Assembly (NCBI GenBank): GCA_038210985.1
Contig: JBBQWB010000036.1
Span: forward strand, 1-27,836
DNA length: 27,836 nucleotides
Direction of reading: 5' to 3'
Source: JAQUGA01 sp038210985
GTDB lineage: Bacteria; Bacteroidota; Bacteroidia; Bacteroidales; WCHB1-69
Within the stretch, counting starts at the first letter, position 1, and each line of letters opens with the position of its first letter. Positions 15,313 to 21,537 of the stretch are shown here, one piece after another. A model generated the notes under the pieces. That model worked only from the letters and a program-made list of their open reading frames with translations. It searched no databases and was not told the origin of the DNA. Made by a program: the position numbers and the translations under genes.

Positions 15313-16653
15313 ATGAAGCGATTATTTTTTATAGCATTGATGATTTTTGCAGAACTAATTTCGGCACAGACATTAGTTACCAACAAATGGTTAAATGGGA
15401 CAAAACGTAGCGAGGGATATGCTATAAATAGTAAGGAAACTGGTAAATGGGTTTATTGGGAAAAGAGTGGACAAAAAATTGCCGAAGGCGAATTTAGCGA
15501 TGGTAATAAAGTTGGTTTTTGGAAATATTGGTTTGATAATGGTCAGTTAATGTCGGAAAGTTACGAAGAAAACGGAACTTTTAAAAGTTGGCATCCAAAC
15601 GGAAATAGGGAATCTTTGGGAGCTCGAAAGAATCGAAAAAAAGACGGAGAATGGAAATTTTGGCATAGAAATGATACTTTGTCGAAATTTTGTACATACG
15701 TTGAGGATAAAGTGGAGGGTTTGGTGAAGGAATATCACGATAACGGACAGTTAATGTTTGAAGGATTTTTTGTGAACGATAAATTAGATGGTTATGCCAA
15801 TTGGTGGTTTAAGAATGGAAACAAGGAAATGGAAGGAAAAACCTTGAATGATTTACAAGATAGCGCTTGGATTTATTATCATGAAAATGGAAAAATAGCA
15901 AGCAAAGGATTTTTTATAGATGGTTTACTGAATGGGAAATGGGTCTATTTTTACGAAAATGGGAAACTATGGAAGAAAGGTGAATTTTATAAAGGTGCTC
16001 GAAGTGGGCTTTGGCAAGCATTTTACGAAAGTGGTAAAAAACAACGAGAAGGTAGCTTTGTAAACGACCGCGAAAATGGTGTTTGGACACAATGGTATAG
16101 CAACGGAATAATGCAAGACCAAGGCTCGTTTAAAGGTGGAGTAATGGATGGAGAATGGAAAGGTTCGTTTTTTGAAGGTCAAAAAAAATATGTTAACCAT
16201 TACCTAAAAGGGTTGAAAAGTGGAAAATCAACCTATTGGTTTTCAAATGGAAAGAAAAAAGAAGAGGGAGTTTATAAAGACGACATGAAAGAAGGTAAAT
16301 GGACGGAATGGTCGGAACTTGGAAAAAAACTTAATGAAGGTCCTTATGTAAAAGGTAAAAAACAAGGAATTTGGACATTTTACGATAATCGTGGTGCACG
16401 AATGAGAGACCAAGCTTTTTTTGAAGATAAAACAAATGGTTTATGGGTCGAATATTATCCAAATGGAAAAAAAGCGAGCGAAGGAAAGTTTATGAATAAG
16501 GTAAAAGAGGGGGTTTGGACAAATTGGAATACCCAAGGAAAAATTGTGTTGCAGGTTGAATATAAAGGAGGGATAAAAACTAGAGAAATTATTAATGCAG
16601 CAAAGGATAAAAAAATAAAAGATCAAGCTCCAAAAACTACATCCCCTTTTTAA
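15313..16653 (+). CDS. Secreted MORN-variant (YwqK-type) repeat protein
   Basis: A protein of 446 aa with a Sec signal peptide (MKRLFFIALMIFAELISAQ) followed by about 16 repeats of roughly 23 residues. Each has a core like GxWxxYYxNGKxxxEGxFxxGxxxG, for example GLWVEYYPNGKKASEG. This is the MORN-variant repeat seen in proteins often named toxin-antitoxin YwqK antitoxin; that name is unreliable here, since the protein is exported and has no toxin neighbour. In Bacteroidota such repeats form long beta-structures on the cell surface or in the periplasm, with unknown roles. The ATG at 15313 is chosen because it gives a proper signal peptide; the upstream in-frame ATG at 15262 lies in the right end of a transposable element. 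The 3' end overlaps the histidine kinase gene by 17 bp. Confidence 0.85.
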   Translation: MKRLFFIALMIFAELISAQTLVTNKWLNGTKRSEGYAINSKETGKWVYWEKSGQKIAEGEFSDGNKVGFWKYWFDNGQLMSESYEENGTFKSWHPNGNRESLGARKNRKKDGEWKFWHRNDTLSKFCTYVEDKVEGLVKEYHDNGQLMFEGFFVNDKLDGYANWWFKNGNKEMEGKTLNDLQDSAWIYYHENGKIASKGFFIDGLLNGKWVYFYENGKLWKKGEFYKGARSGLWQAFYESGKKQREGSFVNDRENGVWTQWYSNGIMQDQGSFKGGVMDGEWKGSFFEGQKKYVNHYLKGLKSGKSTYWFSNGKKKEEGVYKDDMKEGKWTEWSELGKKLNEGPYVKGKKQGIWTFYDNRGARMRDQAFFEDKTNGLWVEYYPNGKKASEGKFMNKVKEGVWTNWNTQGKIVLQVEYKGGIKTREIINAAKDKKIKDQAPKTTSPF

Positions 16654-17683
16654 GCGTAAATGCAAAAGTACTTCCAATTCCAATAGTACTTCGAACATTT
16701 ATGGTTTGATAGTGGGCTTCGATAATGTGTTTAACAATAGCTAATCCTAATCCTGAACCACCAGTTTGACGAGTTCGGGCTTTGTCTACTCGATAAAAAC
16801 GCTCAAATAATCTTGGGATATTTATTTCTTCAATACCTATCCCATTATCCGTAATTTCCGTTAAAATATACTCATCCATATCCAAAAAGCTGATTTTAGT
16901 TTTACCAGTTAGGGGTTTACTATATTTTATTGAGTTTTCGATTAAATTAGTTAATACTTTTTTGATGTTTTCACGATCAGCAACAATGAATATTTGCGAA
17001 TAAGGCTGAGCAAAACTAATTTCAACATTTGCTTCATTTTTCTTAAATTCCAGTATTTCAATAACCTCTTTTGTTAATTGTACAATGTCAAATTTTGAAT
17101 GATGAAGTTTTAATTCGCCTGTTTCTAATTTTGATATTTCCTCTAAGTCATTCACAATTTCAATCATTCGGGTAATGTTTTTTTCGGCTCTATCAAGATA
17201 TTTTTTGTTTATTTCATTATCGTAGATACCACCTTCTAAAAGGGTGAGGACATATCCTTGAATATTTGTAATGGGAGTTTTTAGTTCGTGCGAAACATTT
17301 CCTAAAAATTCGCGCCGAAATTGTTCAAGCTTTTTTAAAGTCTCAATTTCCATTTTTTTATCCACAGCCCATTTTAAAACTTCTTCATTTACTTTTTCGA
17401 AAAGCTCGTTATCCGAATATAATTTTTGTGAAAAATGTTCTTTATTTACTTTGAAATTATGAATATTCTTATAAATAATTCTGATTTTTTCATAAATAAA
17501 TTTTCGCAATGAATAATAAAATATCCAAAAGATTAAAAAAAACTGCAAGATTATAATTGGAATTATAACCCAAATTCCATATGTGGGCTCAGTGTATAAT
17601 AATATTCCAATGCTAGCCAACGAAATAAAAGTAATTAAAATGGAATTGCTTATAGCAATATATTTTGGGTTAGAGTTTTTCAT
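16637..17683 (-). CDS. Sensor histidine kinase (PhoR-like)
   Basis: A membrane histidine kinase of 348 aa. Two N-terminal membrane helices (about 10-30 and 36-58) have almost no periplasmic loop between them, so an external ligand domain is absent. The DHp domain carries FLGNVSHELKTPITN with the phosphoacceptor H132. The catalytic domain has the N-box NLIENSIKYSK, the G1 box DNGIGIEE, the F-box RLFERFYRVDKARTRQ and the G2 box GGSGLGLAIVKHI. It lies 19 bp downstream of the response regulator gene on the same strand, and the two form a PhoB/PhoR-type pair. Phosphate as the signal is only suggested by overall resemblance. The last codons overlap the convergent MORN gene. Confidence 0.92.
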   Translation of the reverse strand: MKNSNPKYIAISNSILITFISLASIGILLYTEPTYGIWVIIPIIILQFFLIFWIFYYSLRKFIYEKIRIIYKNIHNFKVNKEHFSQKLYSDNELFEKVNEEVLKWAVDKKMEIETLKKLEQFRREFLGNVSHELKTPITNIQGYVLTLLEGGIYDNEINKKYLDRAEKNITRMIEIVNDLEEISKLETGELKLHHSKFDIVQLTKEVIEILEFKKNEANVEISFAQPYSQIFIVADRENIKKVLTNLIENSIKYSKPLTGKTKISFLDMDEYILTEITDNGIGIEEINIPRLFERFYRVDKARTRQTGGSGLGLAIVKHIIEAHYQTINVRSTIGIGSTFAFTLKKGM

Positions 17684-17702
17684 GAAAATATTTACTCAAA
17701 AA

Positions 17703-18389
17703 CTAATTTTCTTCGTATTTATAACCTATTCCTTTTATTGTTTTAATATTTTCGAGACCTGTTTTTTCGCGAATTTTACGAATATGAACATCAATTGTAC
17801 GGTCGCCAACAATAACATTATCGCTCCAAACTTTTGCAAAAATTTCTTCTCTGCGAAATACTTTATTAGGTTTTGATGCTAGTACAGCTAATATCTCAAA
17901 CTCCTTTTTGGGTAATGATATATCTACCTTTTTAATGGTAACGATATACTTTTCTTTATCAATAATAACATCTTTGAGAATAATTTTGCCCTCAAATTTA
18001 TGATTTTGAGATTTATTTATTCGTCGGAAAAGAGCATTGATTTTACTTATTAATACTTTTGGTCTAATGGGTTTGCTTATGTAGTCGTCGGCACCTGATT
18101 CTAATCCTGCAATTTGAGAATAATCTTCATTTCGAGCAGTTAAAAAAACAATGTAACTTTCCGAAACTTGAGGTTGATTCCGAAGTTCAGAACACGTTTC
18201 TATGCCATCCATTTCAGGCATCATTACGTCTAATAAAATTACATTTGGCTTATGTTCTTTGGCTGTTTTGATAGCATCTTTGCCGTTTTGTGCAGTATAA
18301 ACAGTAAATCCTTCTTTTTTTAAATTATAACTTAAAAACTCCAAAATATCTATTTCGTCATCTACTAATAATATTGTTTTAGATTCCAT
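17703..18389 (-). CDS. OmpR/PhoB-family response regulator
   Basis: A two-domain regulator of 228 aa. The receiver domain has LLVDDEIDILEFL (acidic pocket), phosphorylation site D54 in VILLDVMMPEMDG, FLTARNED and the conserved Lys in DDYISKPIRP. A winged-helix DNA-binding domain follows (about 130-225), with LPKKEFEILAVLASKP, RREEIFAKVWSDNVIVGDRT and IDVHIRKIREKTGLENIKTI. This is the standard OmpR/PhoB layout. It is the first gene of the operon with the kinase, preceded by a TATTTTTG -7 element (18411-18418, minus strand). Targets cannot be inferred; no repeated operator site was recognised nearby. Confidence 0.93.
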   Translation of the reverse strand: MESKTILLVDDEIDILEFLSYNLKKEGFTVYTAQNGKDAIKTAKEHKPNVILLDVMMPEMDGIETCSELRNQPQVSESYIVFLTARNEDYSQIAGLESGADDYISKPIRPKVLISKINALFRRINKSQNHKFEGKIILKDVIIDKEKYIVTIKKVDISLPKKEFEILAVLASKPNKVFRREEIFAKVWSDNVIVGDRTIDVHIRKIREKTGLENIKTIKGIGYKYEEN

Positions 18390-18474
18390 CTATTTCATTT
18401 TATTTTTTTACAAAAATAAACATTTCATATTAAATAAAAGTTAATTTAGTATTTAGTATTTATTGTCTTTTAAT

Positions 18475-18648
18475 CACTATTGCCCGATAAAAAATTAAAT
18501 TTCGCCTTCGTTGTATATTGCTTCAATCAATTGCGGAAAGTCAATAAATTATAAATCACAAAAACAAACACTGTTTTTCATCATATTGCCAGTTAATTTG
18601 TGATACAATATTTTACGAATGATGTCTAAGTTTTATCGGACAAAAATA
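18475..18648. mobile_element. MITE-like element, copy C (shorter, decayed)
   Basis: The left end CACTATTGCCCGATAAAA differs from the family end at one base. The right end TTTTATCGGACAAAAATA keeps the inner ten bases but has lost the outermost ones. The inner sequence GTATATTGCTTCAATCAATT matches the hairpin arm of copies A and B. The element is about 174 bp, shorter than A and B, and no flanking duplication is seen, so it is probably an older copy with an internal deletion. It occupies half of the gap between the response regulator and the next gene. Confidence 0.65.
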
Positions 18649-18713
18649 AATAAATTTATAGTTTATTTTGTTTTTTATGTTACTTTGTATAATATTTGTT
18701 TTATTAAAAAATG

Positions 18714-18721
18714 TAAATTTG
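18714..18721 (+). promoter_or_regulatory. -7 promoter element of the adenylation-like gene
   Basis: TAAATTTG fits TAnnTTTG and ends 19 bases before the ATG. TTTG at 18695-18698 is a possible -33 with a short 15-bp spacer. Confidence 0.45.
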
Positions 18722-18740
18722 TATTAGAATTAAAAGTAAA

Positions 18741-20261
18741 ATGTTAACTGAAAATTTTAAAAATATTAATTCGGAAAATTCAAACGTAGCATTGTGTATT
18801 GAAGGGGAATTTTATACGTACTCTCAACTCTTTCATATGTCTGCTCAAATGTATCATTTGATAAACGACCGATATAATAACGAAAAAGTAATTGGAGTGT
18901 CCTTATTTAATGATTTGAGCACGTATGCGTCAATTATTGCTGTTTGGGCTTCAAATAAGGCGTTGGTGATACTTGATGCCGAAAAAAGTTTTGAGCATAA
19001 TTATAATTTAGTTCAAAAAACTCAGTGCCGTGTAATATTAAACTCAAGTGATATCATTTACGATTCGATTGATTTAACAGATCAGGCAGAAATTTTAAAT
19101 ACCAATGGTTTTTTTGAAAATGAAATATATAGTCTGAGTTTTAATTTGGAAATCCAAAATGAATTTTATTACTTTATTGTCAACGATTTTCATAAATCAA
19201 ACAATCTGATTCAATATAAATGGAATGACGTATTAATTGCTTTTAATTCGTCCGCTTACTTTAACTTTAAATTAAATTCGTCTGACAAGTTTCTGTCATT
19301 TTTCGATTTTACTCATCCACTCTCCATTTTTACGTTTCTTTTATCTTTAAATTCAGGGGCTTGTTTTTATACTACTCCAACTAAGATAAATAGAGCTTTT
19401 ACCACATATTCGATGGTTGACGAGTATCAAATTACTTTCTCATTTACTACACCTTATGCTATAAAACAACTTGAGCCTTTTTTTGAGGATATTACATTGT
19501 GGTCGTTAAAATATTTATTTATTGCAGGTGATTTATTGCTAGATAAACATGCATCAAGAATGCTTGAATGTGCGTCCAATGCATATATTTATAATGTTGG
19601 ATATAGTCCATTTATTTTTGGAATGTATTCGGCTTACGAAATCGAAGATGCCGATTCGTTGATAACACACGATAACATCGTTTCATGTGGTAAACCTTTT
19701 TCTGGATACTCCGTTAATATTTTAAATCCTAGTAGCGACGAGCTTAGACCTGGCGAAATTGGGGAATTTTTAATAGCAAATACAAATGTGAGTTATACTA
19801 CCTTGTTTAACAACGAAAATGGTCTTTTAGACGATACAGTTGGAAATGAGTATCAAATGCTATCCGACGATTTTAAATACAAAACTGGAGATGTTGGATT
19901 TGTAAATGAAGATGGTTTGTTAATGCCGGTTTCAACTGTGTTTAAGCAAGTTGTTATCGACAATATCCCCTTATATCTTAATGTTTTAGAAAAACAAACA
20001 CGTAAATTATTACACTCAAACGATGTAATTGCAGTTATTTATAAAACTATTGTTGGGTACGAAGAAATCCATCTTTTTGTTCAAAACTTATCCATTGATA
20101 GCTATTTGCTATTTAATCAGCTAAAATTTAAAGTTCCAGATTATTTGTTGCCAGCTCAAATTCATAATACCAGATCAATACCCAATGATGATAATTATTT
20201 TATTGATTATAATGCAATAATTAAGATGTTAAAAGAGGATGAAAATTCATTTTATTTATAA
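18741..20261 (+). CDS. ANL-superfamily adenylation-like protein, probably without catalytic activity
   Basis: An intact 506-aa ORF with the outline of an adenylate-forming (acyl-CoA synthetase/NRPS A-domain) protein. Recognisable are an A1-like EGEFYTYSQL (21-30), an A2-like stretch AVWASNKALVILDAEKSFEH, an A4-like FFDFTHPLSIFTFLLSLN, an A6-like RPGEIGEFLIANTNV (336-350) and a clear A7 motif YKTGDVGFVNEDGLL (380-394). The catalytic parts are missing. The P-loop-like A3 (TSGTTGxPKG) is replaced by VNDFHKSNNLIQYKW (148-161); the A5 site (YGPTE) reads YNVGYSPFIFG; the A8 hinge (RxDxQVKIxG) reads STVFKQVVIDN; and the A10 lysine segment (LPxTxxGKxxR) reads IPNDDNYFIDY. Long intact frame with lost motifs suggests a pseudoenzyme under selection or recent decay. 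No carrier-protein or NRPS/PKS genes are nearby. The native partner is unknown. Confidence 0.7.
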   Translation: MLTENFKNINSENSNVALCIEGEFYTYSQLFHMSAQMYHLINDRYNNEKVIGVSLFNDLSTYASIIAVWASNKALVILDAEKSFEHNYNLVQKTQCRVILNSSDIIYDSIDLTDQAEILNTNGFFENEIYSLSFNLEIQNEFYYFIVNDFHKSNNLIQYKWNDVLIAFNSSAYFNFKLNSSDKFLSFFDFTHPLSIFTFLLSLNSGACFYTTPTKINRAFTTYSMVDEYQITFSFTTPYAIKQLEPFFEDITLWSLKYLFIAGDLLLDKHASRMLECASNAYIYNVGYSPFIFGMYSAYEIEDADSLITHDNIVSCGKPFSGYSVNILNPSSDELRPGEIGEFLIANTNVSYTTLFNNENGLLDDTVGNEYQMLSDDFKYKTGDVGFVNEDGLLMPVSTVFKQVVIDNIPLYLNVLEKQTRKLLHSNDVIAVIYKTIVGYEEIHLFVQNLSIDSYLLFNQLKFKVPDYLLPAQIHNTRSIPNDDNYFIDYNAIIKMLKEDENSFYL

Positions 20262-20263
20262 GC

Positions 20264-20385
20264 TCAAAGTTTCATACTAATACCTATTATAAACTGTGTC
20301 CCTGGTATTGTGGTTTTTATTGTTTGAACTTTCGTTTATTCTATATCTGGTAATTGCTTGCTAATGAATTATTCAACTTCATTCT
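20264..20385 (-). pseudogene. 3' remnant of a second TonB-dependent receptor gene
   Basis: Read on the minus strand, the stretch ending in TGA at 20266-20264 encodes PDIE-stop-TKVQTIKT, then TIPGTQFIIGISMKL. It aligns without gaps to the C-terminus of the intact receptor at 21538 (PDLEQTRVQTIKS, then VKPGMQIIVGINIIL) with 16 identities in 28 positions. The in-frame TAA stands where the intact gene has CAA. Weaker similarity continues upstream to about 20385 with a further stop. It is a stub of a paralogous receptor, in the same orientation as the intact one and about 1.2 kb downstream of it. Its stop lies 2 bp from the stop of the adenylation-like gene. Confidence 0.75.
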
Positions 20386-20413
20386 GCCAAAGGTCGGACA
20401 AGCTGTTATACTT

Positions 20414-20508
20414 GCAACGAATTGAGTTCATTCCGAATTAAATTTTGTAATATTTTTCAAATAAAATCCAACAAAATCTTGGTCGGAACTCACTAAATTC
20501 GTTGTTGC
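20414..20508. repeat. Long imperfect inverted repeat (hairpin)
   Basis: The left arm (20414-20447, starting GCAACGAATTGAGTTC) and the right arm (20472-20508, whose reverse complement starts GCAACAACGAATTTAGTGAG) pair imperfectly over about 33 bp around a 24-base AT-rich loop. It lies in a gene-free stretch between the receptor stub and the broken lipoprotein gene. It may be a REP-like element or the remnant of a transposon end; no function can be assigned. Confidence 0.6.
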
Positions 20509-20673
20509 GAAAGCCTCGAATTTGACATTTTCTTATCAAACACCGAGTTTTATTGCTGACACTATTAATAATGTTGTCCAATTATTTTGGGGGCTAATAC
20601 AATACAAAAAAAAAAAATACATGTTTGAATTTTATTTATATTTGCAAGGTAAATTTATTTATTAAAATTTGCC

Positions 20674-21104
20674 ATGAATAATATTATGAAATTCTTAATA
20701 ATACTCTTCATTTTTGCAATATCCTTTTCATCTTGCAAAAATATGAAGAAGGTCTGGCAATTAGTTTTCTCCCAAAAAAGACCAGATTAGTCGGTATTTG
20801 GAAATTAAAAAAACTAATTTTCAACGATAGAAACATTATATTATCCGACGTTGATCGCAAAAACACGCTGGAGTTTACAAAAGAAGGCTCCATGTATAAA
20901 TCATTTATCTATAATGAAGAGTATTATACAAATTATTACGAATGGGAATTTACTTTTGACAAAACAAAAGTTGTAATTTCATACGAATATGAAGGACAGC
21001 CACACTCTATTGAACTCGTTGTTTTAAGTTTAACGAATAAAGAATTTATCTTTGAACGAAAAGAGCAATCGAACAAACTAAAAATGGAATATGAAAAAAG
21101 ATAA
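20674..21104 (+). pseudogene. Lipoprotein gene broken by a one-base deletion
   Basis: The ATG at 20674 (or 20686) opens a typical lipoprotein signal peptide ending FAISFSSC, with the lipobox Cys codon at 20734-20736. That frame soon ends (stop near 20790). The mature protein continues in the next frame: after the Cys, five A residues (20737-20741) precede TATGAAGAAGGT. One more A would give CKKYEEGLAIS, then FLPKKTRLVGIWKLKKL and on to the stop at 21102-21104. The repaired protein would be about 143 aa and resembles small Bacteroidota lipoproteins with a lipocalin-like beta fold (CKKYEEGP-type starts). The deletion in an A-run may be a real mutation, a phase-variation tract or a sequencing error. 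Confidence is good that the two frames belong together. Confidence 0.75.
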
Positions 21105-21128
21105 TTTAAATTACTTTTTGTTAAGTTT

Positions 21129-21377
21129 CACTATTGTCCGATTATAAAAATCAATTTTGCTTTGGGTGTAAATTACTTTAATCAATTTTCGCCTCCCTTC
21201 GTCAGTTTACGAATAAATTGAAATTTAGCTACTTGCATTTTATGGTTGGGGAAATATAGTTGTTGGAAATCCACCAAAATATCGCATTGAAAACAAGGCT
21301 CTATTTTGAAAAATACTAATTATTCCTCATTATCAGTATGTTATGCAGACAGTATGAATTTTTATTGGACAACAATG
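21129..21377. mobile_element. MITE-like element, copy D
   Basis: The left end is CACTATTGTCCGATTATA. The right end TTTTATTGGACAACAATG pairs with the family end at 15 of 18 bases. Inside, GTAAATTACTTTAATCAATT and the following CGCCTC match the hairpin arm of copies A and B. The length of 249 bp is close to copy A. No target duplication is seen at the flanks, so it is older or was rearranged. It has no ORF. Confidence 0.68.
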
Positions 21378-21537
21378 TTTGAAAAACTCAATCTTAAAAA
21401 CTAATTATACAAGACAAAAGTATCGTAAAAAAGAAAAATCAGTATAATAAGATATTTCTAAATGCTTTACGAACTAATCTCATATTTCAATTAGAGTCAA
21501 GCATTTTTCAAGTTAAAAAACAGTAAAAGGTGAAATT
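21378..21537. other. Gap downstream of the TonB receptor, with a hairpin
   Basis: No gene was recognised here. A nested inverted repeat lies at 21460-21506 (arms AAATGCTT/AAGCATTT and CTAAT/ATTAG). It lies 32 bp beyond the receptor stop and could be its terminator, though the stem is interrupted and the T-run is on the wrong strand for that gene. Confidence 0.3.

Noticed and set aside
15313..16653. Toxin-antitoxin system (YwqK antitoxin)
   Set aside because: The name is commonly attached to this repeat type, but the protein is exported and no toxin gene is adjacent.
20565..20590. Fifth end of the MITE family (ATGTTGTCCAATTAT)
   Set aside because: It resembles the end of copy D, but no partner end or internal family sequence was found nearby.
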